A stretch of 64,000 nt of DNA from Nocardioides sp. (GTDB taxonomy: Bacteria; Actinomycetota; Actinomycetes; Propionibacteriales; Nocardioidaceae), in NCBI GenBank assembly GCA_037045645.1, contig JBAOIH010000001.1:744001-808000 (forward strand), written 5' to 3'. Positions 53,107 to 61,344 of the stretch are shown one piece after another (within the stretch, counting starts at the first letter, position 1; the number at the start of each line of letters is the position of its first letter). A program made the translations under genes and the position numbers. The notes beneath the pieces were generated by a model. That model had not been told where the DNA came from and ran no database searches. It saw only the letters and a list, made by a program, of their open reading frames with translations.

Positions 53107-53220
53107 CGGTTTTTTTATGCGCGTCTCCCGGCGCTCACTGGAGCCGCCCTCTCTCCACACACAGATAGGAGAAAAATCTCGACACAAAGAATCACGGCAT
53201 CAAGATAAATCGAACTAGGC
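53107..53220. other. AT-richer patch between the two arrays
   Basis: Contains a run of seven T (53110-53116) and AGATAGGAGAAAAATCTCG, GACACAAAGAATCACGGCAT, CAAGATAAATCGAACTAG. It is clearly lower in GC than the flanking arrays. It could hold a promoter or an easily melted site; no gene is seen. Confidence 0.5.
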
Positions 53221-53249
53221 CCCGGCTTCCCCCTTGTCTCCGAGGCCGC

Positions 53250-56200
53250 TGCACCGTTAGATCTCTCTCGACGCCCGGCCTCGACGCCCTGCCGCTGCGC
53301 CGCTCGATCTCTCAACGCCCGGCCCTCGACCACGTGCCCGCGGCACGTCGAGCAGCCCCGTGCCCGCTGCCACGTCGAGCAGCCCTAGGTCCGACGCCCT
53401 GCCGCGGCGCGTCGAGCAGCCCTAGGTCCGACGCCCTGCCGCGGCGCGTCGAGCAGCCCTAGGTCCGACGCCCTGCCGCGGCGCGTCGAGCAGCCCTAGG
53501 TCCGACGCCCTGCCGCGGCACGTCGAGCAGCCCTAGGCCCGACGCCCTGCCGCGGCACGTCGAGCAGCCCTAGGCCCGACGCCCTGCCGCTGCGCCGCTC
53601 CGATCTCTCAACGCCCGGCCCTCGACCACGTGGCCCGCTGCACGTCGAGCAGCCCCGTGCCCGCCCTGCCACGTCGAGCAGCCCGTGCCCGCGGCACGTC
53701 GCAGCCACCGAGCCCGCTGCACGTCGAGCAGCCCGGGGCCCCTGCCCCGACGCCTTGCCTCAACGGCCCGGCCCTCGACCACGTGCCCGCGGCACGTCGA
53801 GCAGCCCTAGGCCCGCCCTGCCGCTGCACGTCGAGAGCCCTGCCGCTGCGCCGCTCGATCTCTCAACGCCCGGCCCTCGACCAACGTGGCCCGCTGCACG
53901 TCGAGCAGCCCCGTGCCCGCCCTGCCACGTCGAGCAGCCCGTGCCCGCGGCACGTCGCAGCCACCGAGCCCGCTGCACGTCGAGCAGCCCGGGGCCCCTG
54001 CCCCGACGCCTTGCCTCAACGGCCCGGCCCTCGACCACGTGCCCGCGGCACGTCGAGCAGCCCTAGGCCCGGCGCCCTGCCGCGGCACGTCGAGCAGCCC
54101 TAGGCCCGACGCCCTGCCGCTGCGCCGCTCCGATCTCTCAACGCCCGGCCCTCGACCACGTGGCCCGCTGCACGTCGAGCAGCCCCGTGCCCCGCTGCCA
54201 CGTCGAGCAGCCCGTGCCCGCGGCACGTCGCAGCCACCGAGCCCGCTGCACGTCGAGCAGCCCGGGGCCCCTGCCCCGACGCCTTGCCTCAACGGCCCGG
54301 CCCTCGACCACGTGCCCGCGGCACGTCGAGCAGCCCTAGGCCCGACGCCCTGCCGCGGCGCGTCGAGCAGCCCTAGGCCCGACGCCCTGCCGCGGCACGT
54401 CGAGCAGCCCTAGGCCCGGCGCCCTGCCGCGGCACGTCGAGCAGCCCTAGGCCCGACGCCCTGCCGCTGCGCCGCTCCGATCTCTCAACGCCCGGCCCTC
54501 GACCACGTGCCCGCGGCACGTCGAGCAGCCCTTAGGCCCGGCGCCCTGCCGCTGCGCCGCTCACGATCTCTCAACGCCCGGCCCTCGACCACGTGGCCCG
54601 CGGCGCGTCGAGCAGCCCTAGGCCCGACGCCCTGCCGCGGCACGTCGAGCAGCCCTAGGCCCGACGCCCTGCCGCTGCGCCGCTCCGATCTCTCAACGCC
54701 CGGCCCTCGACCACGTGGCCCGCTGCACGTCGAGCAGCCCCGTGCCCGCCCTGCCACGTCGAGCAGCCCGTGCCCGCGGCACGTCGCAGCCACCGAGCCC
54801 GCTGCACGTCGAGCAGCCCGGGGCCCCTGCCCCGACGCCTTGCCTCAACGGCCCGGCCCTCGACCACGTGCCCGCGGCACGTCGAGCAGCCCTAGGCCCG
54901 GCGCCCTGCCGCGGCGCGTCGAGCAGCCCTAGGCCCGACGCCCTGCCGCGGCACGTCGAGCAGCCCTAGGCCCGACGCCCTGCCGCGGCACGTCGAGCAG
55001 CCCTAGGCCCGACGCCCTGCCGCTGCGCCGCTCGATCTCTCAACGCCCGGCCCTCGACCACGTGCCCGCGGCACGTCGAGCAGCCCTAGGCCCGACGCCC
55101 TGCCGCTGCGCCGCTCGATCTCTCAACGCCCGGCCCTCGACCACGTGCCCGCGGCACGTCGAGCAGCCCTAGGCCCGGCGCCCTGCCGCTGCGCCGCTCA
55201 CGATCTCTCAACGCCCGGCCCTCGACCACGTGGCCCGCGGCACGTCGAGCAGCCCTAGGCCCGGCGCCCTGCCGCTGCGCCGCTCACGATCTCTCAACGC
55301 CCGGCCCTCGACCACGTGGCCCGCGGCACGTCGAGCAGCCCTTAGGCCCGGCGCCCTGCCGCTGCGCCGCTCACGATCTCTCAACGCCCGGCCCTCGACC
55401 ACGTGGCCCGCGGCGCGTCGAGCAGCCCTAGGCCCGACGCCCTGCCGCGGCACGTCGAGCAGCCCTAGGCCCGGCGCCCTGCCGCTGCGCCGCTCACGAT
55501 CTCTCAACGCCCGGCCCTCGACCACGTGGCCCGCGGCACGTCGAGCAGCCCTTAGGCCCGGCGCCCTGCCGCTGCGCCGCTCACGATCTCTCAACGCCCG
55601 GCCCTCGACCACGTGGCCCGCGGCGCGTCGAGCAGCCCTAGGCCCGACGCCCTGCCGCGGCACGTCGAGCAGCCCTAGGCCCGGCGCCCTGCCGCTGCGC
55701 CGCTCACGATCTCTCAACGCCCGGCCCTCGACCACGTGGCCCGCGGCACGTCGAGCAGCCCTTAGGCCCGGCGCCCTGCCGCTGCGCCGCTCACGATCTC
55801 TCAACGCCCGGCCCTCGACCACGTGGCCCGCGGCGCGTCGAGCAGCCCTAGGCCCGACGCCCTGCCGCGGCACGTCGAGCAGCCCTAGGCCCGACGCCCT
55901 GCCGCTGCGCCGCTCCGATCTCTCAACGCCCGGCCCTCGACCACGTGGCCCGCTGCACGTCGAGCAGCCCCGTGCCCGCCCTGCCACGTCGAGCAGCCCG
56001 TGCCCGCGGCACGTCGCAGCCACCGAGCCCGCTGCACGTCGAGCAGCCCGGGGCCCCTGCCCCGACGCCTTGCCTCAACGGCCCGGCCCTCGACCACGTG
56101 CCCGCGGCACGTCGAGCAGCCCTAGGCCCGGCGCCCTGCCGCGGCGCGTCGAGCAGCCCTAGGCCCGACGCCCTGCCGCGGCACGTCGAGCAGCCCTAGG

Positions 56201-56760
56201 CCCGACGCCCTGCCGCGGCACGTCGAGCAGCCCTAGGCCCGACGCCCTGCCGCTGCGCCGCTCGATCTCTCAACGCCCGGCCCTCGACCACGTGCCCGCG
56301 GCACGTCGAGCAGCCCTAGGCCCGACGCCCTGCCGCTGCGCCGCTCGATCTCTCAACGCCCGGCCCTCGACCACGTGCCCGCGGCACGTCGAGCAGCCCT
56401 AGGCCCGGCGCCCTGCCGCTGCGCCGCTCCGATCTCTCAACGCCCGGCCCTCGACCACGTGCCCGCGGCACGTCGAGCAGCCCTAGGCCCGGCGCCCTGC
56501 CGCTGCACGTCGAGAGCCCTGCCGCTGCGCCGCTCGATCTCTCAACGCCCGGCCCTCGACCACGTTGCCCGCTGCCACGTCGAGCAGCCCGTGCCCGCGG
56601 CACGTCGCAGCCACCGAGCCCGCTGCACGTCGAGCAGCCCGGGGCCCCTGCCCGACGCCTTGCCTCAACGGCCCGGCCCTCGACCACGTGCCCCGCTGCA
56701 CGTCGAGCAGCCCGGGGCCCCTGCCCCGACGCCTTTGCCTCAACCGGCCCGGCCCTCGAT
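53250..56760. repeat. 3.4-kb nested GC-rich tandem array
   Basis: Built from a few modules. The commonest is a 37-bp unit (GGCACGTCGAGCAGCCCTAG then GCCCGACGCCCTGCCGC), pure in tandem around 53403-53580. A second starts CGCTGCGCCGCTCGATCTCT and runs through CCCTCGACCACGTGCCCGCG; together they give periods of 83-87 and 123 bp. A longer module adds CCACCGAGCCCGCTGCACGT and CCCCGACGCCTTGCCTCAAC. I count about 58 copies of GTCGAGCAGCC by eye. Long frames on both strands are by-products of composition. There are no unique spacers, so it is not a CRISPR. Confidence 0.9.
54510..56428. repeat. Large tandem duplication within the array, period 1230 bp
   Basis: 54510-55198 and 55740-56428 read the same over about 689 bp at a fixed offset of 1230 bp. 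Between and within them the 210-bp block (87 + 123 bp) recurs with CTCACGATCTC at 55370, 55493, 55580, 55703 and 55790. This points to recent unequal exchange. Confidence 0.82.
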
Positions 56761-56796
56761 CTCCGAGCCACCGAGAAAGCGCCAAGAACGCGTTTC

Positions 56797-56815
56797 GTGA
56801 CCTTACGTGACCTAA
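56797..56815. promoter_or_regulatory. Arm-type site near attR
   Basis: GTGACCTTACGTGACCTAA; 18 of the bases are identical to 44692-44709 before the integrase. It lies 132 bp inside attR in the first non-repetitive sequence after the array. Confidence 0.7.
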
Positions 56816-56886
56816 GAACAGGTAGTTCCAGATAGTTGGGGATCGCTCCAGGTTACGAACCGCGGCGTAACAAGTGCTAGGTTTCA

Positions 56887-56920
56887 CGCTCAGGATGGCC
56901 CTTACGGGCTGTTTTGAGCG
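56887..56920. terminator. Two-step hairpin, probable terminator
   Basis: Inner stem GGCCC/GGGCT with loop TTAC, followed by GTTTT, enclosed by CGCTCA/TGAGCG. It lies between the arm-type site and attR and may stop transcription at the element's end. Confidence 0.5.
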
Positions 56921-56946
56921 GACGGCGAGACGCGACCTTCGTACGG

Positions 56947-56991
56947 CTTCCAAACTGATTACGCGGGTTCGATTCCCGTCATCCGCTCGGA
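56947..56991 (+). repeat. attR: 45-bp copy of the tRNA-Gly 3' half
   Basis: Identical to 44571-44615, from CTTCCAAACTG to CATCCGCTCGGA. It is the original chromosomal 3' part of tRNA-Gly, now without its 5' half; GAGAGGTTTTTCG after it may be the original terminator region. Confidence 0.93.
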
Positions 56992-57034
56992 GAGGTTTTT
57001 CGACGGCAACTCAGCCACCGGAAGGCCGCCCCTA

Positions 57035-57107
57035 CGGGGCGTAGCGTAGTGGCTAGCGCGCCTGCTTTGGGAGCAGGAGACCGCAGGTTCGAGTCCTGTC
57101 GCCCCGA
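57035..57107 (+). tRNA. tRNA-Pro(TGG)
   Basis: 73 nt. Acceptor arms CGGGGCG and CGCCCCG, anticodon stem CCTGC/GCAGG with loop TTTGGGA and anticodon TGG, T-arm GCAGGTTCGAGTCCTGT. CCA is not encoded. Before integration it lay close behind tRNA-Gly. Confidence 0.95.
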
Positions 57108-57190
57108 CGCGAGTGCCGTGTCGTGCCCAACGTGCGCCGCAAGAACATTCCTGAACCGACCTGCTTCAAAGAACTGCAAGGAGAACACCT

Positions 57191-58553
57191 GTGAAGAGCG
57201 CCGTCGAGACCTTGACCCCGACTCGGGCCAAGCTGACCGTCGAGGTGCCCTTCGAGGAGCTCAAGCCGAGCCTCGACGCGGCCTACAAGAAGATCGCCCA
57301 ACAGATCAACGTCCCCGGGTTCCGTCGGGGCAAGGTCCCTCCGGCGGTCATCGATCGCCAGGTCGGTCGTGGTGCGGCGCTGGACGAGGCGGTCAACGAG
57401 ATGATCCCGAAGGCCTACATCGAGGCACTTCAGGAGAACGACCTGGTCCCCCTGGCGCAGCCGGACATCGAGGTCACGAAGTTCGAGGACAACGAGGTGC
57501 TGGAGTTCACCGCCGAGGTGGACGTACGCCCCGAGATCACCCTGCCGGAGTACGAAGGCCTGGAGGCTCAGGTTGACGACATCGAGGTGTCCGACGAGGA
57601 CGTGGACACCCAGCTCGACGCGATGCGGGAGCGCTTCGGCACGTTGACGGACGTGGAGCGCGCAGCGGCTGACGGCGACTTCGTCGTCATGGACCTCACT
57701 GCCACCCAGGACGGTGAGCCCGTCGAAGGCGCCGCTGTCACCGGCATGTCCTACCGGGTCGGCCGGGGCGGCATGCTCGACGGCCTCGACGAGGCGCTGA
57801 CCGGCATGTCGCCGGGCGACGAGAAGACCTTCACCTCCGAGTTGGTCGGTGGTGACCTGGTGGGCGAGCAGGTCGAAGTGGCCGTGAAGGTCGCGCAGGT
57901 GCAGGAGCAGGAGTTGCCCGACCTCGATGACGATTTCGCCGCCACCGCGAGTGAATTCGACACCCTCGACGAGTTCAAGGCTGACGTGCGCGAGCGGCTC
58001 GGTCGGGGCAAGCGCCTCGAGCAGGCTGCCGCCGCTCGCGATGCGGTACTCGAAGTGCTCCTCGACCAGGTCGAGGTCCCGCTGCCCGAGTCCATGGTCA
58101 CCGAAGAGCTCAACGCCCGCCGCCAGAATGTCGAGCAGCAACTCGCGTACGCCGGCATGACGATGGACTCCTACCTGGAGGAGGAGGGGCAGACCATCGA
58201 GGAGTTCGAGGCCGAACTCGAGCGTCGCGTCCGCGATGCCGTCGCCGCTCAGTTCATCCTCGACGAGATCGCGAAGAAGCACGAGTTCGGCGTCGAACAA
58301 CAGGGAGCTCTCCGAGCACCTCGTGCGCCGCGCGCAGCAGTCCGGCCAGGACCCGCAGCAGTTCGCCAACCACATGTTCGAACACAACCACGTGCCCGAA
58401 CTGATGCAGGAGATCGTACGCGGCAAGGCGCTGGGCCACATCGTGGAGTCGGCGACCGTCAAGGACGCGTCCGGAAATGTGCTCGACCTGGCCAACCTGC
58501 GCCCCGACGGCACGATCGGCGACCCGCAGGAACCCAGCGTGGACGCTGACTGA
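57191..58553 (+). CDS. tig: Trigger factor, apparent frameshift near its end
   Basis: N-terminal ribosome-binding domain MKSAVETLTPTRAKLTVEVP with the signature VPGFRRGKVPP, a PPIase (FKBP-like) domain (GDFVVMDLTATQDGEPVEGA, GMLDGLDEALTGMSPGDEKT) and the C-terminal chaperone domain. After DEIAKKHEFGVEQ the coding frame shifts by one base near 58300: the expected ELSEHLVRRAQQSGQDPQQF and MQEIVRGKALGHIVESATV lie in another frame, ending at 58553. Unshifted translation would give a basic, unrelated tail to 58549. It follows tRNA-Pro and precedes clpP1, as in M. tuberculosis. The shift may be real or a sequencing error at AACAACAGGG. Confidence 0.88.
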
Positions 58554-58560
58554 TCCAGCC

Positions 58561-58617
58561 CAGAACACCGACAGGCCCCGCCCGCGACTCCCGCCGGCGG
58601 GGCCTGTCGGTGTTCTG
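58561..58617. terminator. Very long perfect hairpin after tig
   Basis: CAGAACACCGACAGGCCCCG plus CC and its exact complement (58596-58617) form a 22-bp stem with a 13-base loop. It starts 7 bp after the tig stop and separates tig from clpP1. Confidence 0.88.
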
Positions 58618-58621
58618 GACG

Positions 58622-58646
58622 GTTCGCTCGTACGCCGTGGGCGAAC
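58622..58646. promoter_or_regulatory. GTTCGC-N13-GCGAAC inverted repeat before clpP1
   Basis: Lies 52 bp before the preferred clpP1 start and just after the tig terminator. The half-site GTTCGC is the core of the ClgR operator known upstream of actinobacterial clp genes, although the spacing differs from the published site. A ClgR site is therefore only a candidate. Confidence 0.4.
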
Positions 58647-58697
58647 ACCGGCCACATCCGCGTGTGAGTGTCGGTCGGCCCGGCTACTGTCGCGATC

Positions 58698-59330
58698 GTG
58701 ACGAATCCGAACTCTGTGCAGATGAACGGTGGCGGCGGTGCCTACGGGCTCGACGACCACATCTACCAGCGCCTGCTTCGCGAGCGCATCGTCTTCCTCG
58801 GCTCCGAGGTGCGTGACCAGAACGCCAACGCGATCTGTGCCCAGCTCTTGTTGCTGTCGGCCGAGGACCCAGAGGCTGACATCTTCTTGCACATCAACTC
58901 GCCCGGTGGCTCGGTCGACGCCGGCATGGCGATCTACGACACCATGAACTACATCCCCAACGATGTCGCCACCGTCGGCATGGGGCTGGCCGCCTCGATG
59001 GGTCAGTTCCTGCTGTGCGCGGGCACCAAGGGCAAGAGGTACGCGCTGCCGCACGCGCGGATCATGATGCACCAGCCGTCCTCGGGCATGGGAGGCTCCG
59101 CCTCCGACATCAAGATCCAGGCCCAGCAGTCGCTGCACATCAAGAAGGTGCTGCTGGAGCTGATCTCCGAGCACACCGGCCAGACGGTCGAGCAGGTCAC
59201 CGCCGACGCCGACCGCGACCGCTGGTTCACCGCGCAGGAGGCGTTGGAGTACGGCCTCGTCGACGCCGTGATCAAGTCCGCTCGCGAAGCGGCGGACGAG
59301 GGTCGTCCCGCCCACAAGTCAGGAGACTGA
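58698..59330 (+). CDS. clpP1: ATP-dependent Clp protease proteolytic subunit 1
   Basis: 210 residues from a GTG at 58698. Catalytic Ser100 in GMGLAASMGQFLL, His125 in RIMMHQPSSG and Asp174 in DADRDRWFTAQEA. HINSPGGSVDAGMAIYDTMN is the handle region. With ClpP2 it forms the mixed 14-mer that works with ClpX or ClpC1 in actinobacteria. A start at 58668 is possible but has no better ribosome-binding site. Two bases separate it from clpP2. Confidence 0.95.
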   Translation: MTNPNSVQMNGGGGAYGLDDHIYQRLLRERIVFLGSEVRDQNANAICAQLLLLSAEDPEADIFLHINSPGGSVDAGMAIYDTMNYIPNDVATVGMGLAASMGQFLLCAGTKGKRYALPHARIMMHQPSSGMGGSASDIKIQAQQSLHIKKVLLELISEHTGQTVEQVTADADRDRWFTAQEALEYGLVDAVIKSAREAADEGRPAHKSGD

Positions 59331-59332
59331 GC

Positions 59333-59941
59333 ATGAACTACTACATCCCCCAGTGGGAGGAGCGGACGTCGTACGGTTTCCGCCGCATCGACCCGTACGC
59401 CAAGCTCTTCGAGGACCGCATCATCTTCCTCGGCACCCCGATCAGCGACGACGTCGCCAATGCGGTGATGGCGCAGTTGCTGTGCCTGGAGTCGATGAAC
59501 CCCGACACCGACATCCAGATCTACATCAACTCCCCGGGTGGTTCGTTCACCGCGCTCACCGCGATCTACGACACGATGCGCTTCATCAAGCCCGACATCC
59601 AGACGGTGTGCCTGGGTCAGGCGGCCTCCGCCGCAGCGATCCTGCTCGCGGCCGGCACGCCCGGCAAGAGACTGGCGCTGCCCAACAGCCGGATCCTGAT
59701 CCACCAGCCCTACACCGAGGGCACGTTCGGCCAGACCTCCGACATCGAGATCCAGGCCAACGAGATCCTGCGGATGCGCGAGTTGTTGGAGAACATGATC
59801 TCGACTCACTCGGGCAAGGACGTCGAGCAGGTCTCGCGCGACATCGAGCGTGACAAGATCCTGACCGCCGAACAGGCCGTCGAGTACGGCCTGATCGACG
59901 CGGTCCTCGACTCCCGCAAGAGCACCCTCGCCTTGGGCTGA
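59333..59941 (+). CDS. clpP2: ATP-dependent Clp protease proteolytic subunit 2
   Basis: 202 residues. Catalytic Ser99 in CLGQAASAAAILLA, His124 in ILIHQPYTEG and Asp174 in RDIERDKILTAEQA. AGGAGA lies just upstream of the ATG at 59333. The N-terminal MNYYIPQWEERTSYGFRRID includes the short propeptide-like region seen in actinobacterial ClpP2. It is transcribed with clpP1. Confidence 0.96.
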   Translation: MNYYIPQWEERTSYGFRRIDPYAKLFEDRIIFLGTPISDDVANAVMAQLLCLESMNPDTDIQIYINSPGGSFTALTAIYDTMRFIKPDIQTVCLGQAASAAAILLAAGTPGKRLALPNSRILIHQPYTEGTFGQTSDIEIQANEILRMRELLENMISTHSGKDVEQVSRDIERDKILTAEQAVEYGLIDAVLDSRKSTLALG

Positions 59942-60037
59942 CCTCATCGTGTCGCGCGCTCGGGCGGGCACCCTTCGGGGTACCGTCTGAGCGTTCGGCG
60001 CCGGTCGGTCGGACGATTCGAATCGAAAGGTTTTCGC

Positions 60038-61318
60038 GTGGCACGCATCGGTGATGGGGGAGACCTCCTCAAGTGCAGCTTCTGTGGCAAGAGCCAGAAG
60101 CAGGTCAAGAAGTTGATCGCCGGTCCCGGCGTCTATATCTGTGACGAGTGCATCGATCTGTGCAACGAGATCATCGAGGAGGAACTCAACGAGGGCGCCG
60201 ACGTCGATCTGGCGGAGTTGCCCAAGCCCAAGGAGATCTTCGAGTTCCTCAACGCCTATGTGATCGGCCAGGAGACGGCCAAGAAGTCGCTGGCGGTGGC
60301 GGTATACAACCACTACAAGCGGGTCCAGGCGGGACTGCCGCCCGCTGGTGGTCGACACACGAAGTCCGACCAGGTCGAGGTGGCAAAGTCCAATATCTTG
60401 GTGATCGGCCCGACCGGCTGCGGCAAGACCTACCTTGCCCAGACGCTCGCACGGATGCTCAACGTGCCGTTCGCGATCGCGGACGCGACCGCGCTCACCG
60501 AGGCCGGCTACGTCGGTGAGGATGTCGAGAACATCTTGCTGAAGTTGATTCAGGCGGCCGACTATGACGTCAAGAAGGCCGAGACCGGCATCATCTATAT
60601 CGACGAGATCGACAAGGTCGCCCGCAAGGCCGAAAACCCCTCGATCACTCGTGACGTGTCGGGAGAAGGTGTCCAGCAGGCGCTGTTGAAGATCCTGGAG
60701 GGCACCACCGCCTCCGTGCCACCCCAGGGCGGGCGCAAGCACCCGCACCAGGAGTTCATCCAGATCGACACCACCAACATTCTCTTCATCGTCGGTGGCG
60801 CCTTCGCCGGCCTCGAGCAGATCATCGAGCAGCGCGTCGGCAAGAAGTCCCTCGGATTCACCGCCGAAGTGCGCGGTCAGGCTGAGCGGGAGGCCGACGA
60901 CCTGTTGGCCAAGGTGCGTCCAGAGGATCTGACCAAGTTCGGACTCATCCCCGAGTTCATCGGTCGGCTTCCGCTGATCGCCTCGGTCGCCAAACTCGAC
61001 GAGCAGGCGCTCGTGGAGATCCTGACGGTGCCACGCAACGCGTTGGTCAAGCAGTATCAGCGACTTTTCGAGCTCGACCAGGTCGAGTTGGAGTTCGACG
61101 ACGAGGCCATCAAGGCGATCGCGCACCAGGCCCTCGAACGTGGCACGGGCGCGCGCGGGCTGCGCGCGATCATCGAGGAGGTTCTCCTCCACGCGATGTA
61201 CGACGTCCCGTCGCGAGGCGATGTCGCGAAGGTGATCGTAGGCCGCGAGGTCATCGTGGACGGCGCCGCGCCGGTGCTGGTCTCGCGCCAGGAGGGCAAG
61301 AAGAAGAAGTCGGCCTGA
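60038..61318 (+). CDS. clpX: Clp protease ATP-binding subunit ClpX
   Basis: 426 residues, GTG start with GAAAGG upstream. N-terminal zinc-binding domain with Cys13, Cys16, Cys35 and Cys38 (CSFC, CDEC), AAA+ module with Walker A ILVIGPTGCGKTYLAQTLAR, pore loop ALTEAGYVGEDVENIL, Walker B GIIYIDEIDKVARK and sensor FIGRLPLIASVAKL. It unfolds substrates and feeds ClpP1P2. The C-terminal Lys-rich end is typical. Confidence 0.97.
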   Translation: MARIGDGGDLLKCSFCGKSQKQVKKLIAGPGVYICDECIDLCNEIIEEELNEGADVDLAELPKPKEIFEFLNAYVIGQETAKKSLAVAVYNHYKRVQAGLPPAGGRHTKSDQVEVAKSNILVIGPTGCGKTYLAQTLARMLNVPFAIADATALTEAGYVGEDVENILLKLIQAADYDVKKAETGIIYIDEIDKVARKAENPSITRDVSGEGVQQALLKILEGTTASVPPQGGRKHPHQEFIQIDTTNILFIVGGAFAGLEQIIEQRVGKKSLGFTAEVRGQAEREADDLLAKVRPEDLTKFGLIPEFIGRLPLIASVAKLDEQALVEILTVPRNALVKQYQRLFELDQVELEFDDEAIKAIAHQALERGTGARGLRAIIEEVLLHAMYDVPSRGDVAKVIVGREVIVDGAAPVLVSRQEGKKKKSA

Positions 61319-61344
61319 CCCGTCGCGCGGGCAGGCCGACCTGT

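Larger units (their letters stand above)
44571..56991 (+). mobile_element. 12.4-kb integrative element in tRNA-Gly
   Basis: Bounded by perfect 45-bp repeats of the tRNA-Gly 3' half. Content in order: possible integrase arm sites, tyrosine integrase, two hypothetical genes, an excisionase-like HTH gene, a small gene split by IS1380, an HTH gene, a gene split by IS3, then 4.3 kb of tandem repeats and a second arm-type site. No relaxase, TraB/FtsK-like, replication or phage structural gene is visible, so it may need a helper. It separates tRNA-Gly and the PP2C gene from tRNA-Pro and tig, which are close neighbours in related gene orders. Confidence 0.9.

Noticed and set aside
52214..53218. Long open frames on both strands across the 133-bp array
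   Set aside because: The unit length is not a multiple of three, so each frame changes phase at every unit, and all phases are open; this follows from composition and absence of stop codons, not from coding.
53630..56199. Frames of 140-310 codons across the GC-rich array, rich in Arg, Pro and Ser
   Set aside because: Same sequence is open on both strands, starts lack ribosome-binding sites, and the translations are low-complexity repeats of the DNA modules.
53250..56760. CRISPR array
   Set aside because: Repeats are directly adjacent or alternate with other repeats; there are no unique spacers and no cas genes.
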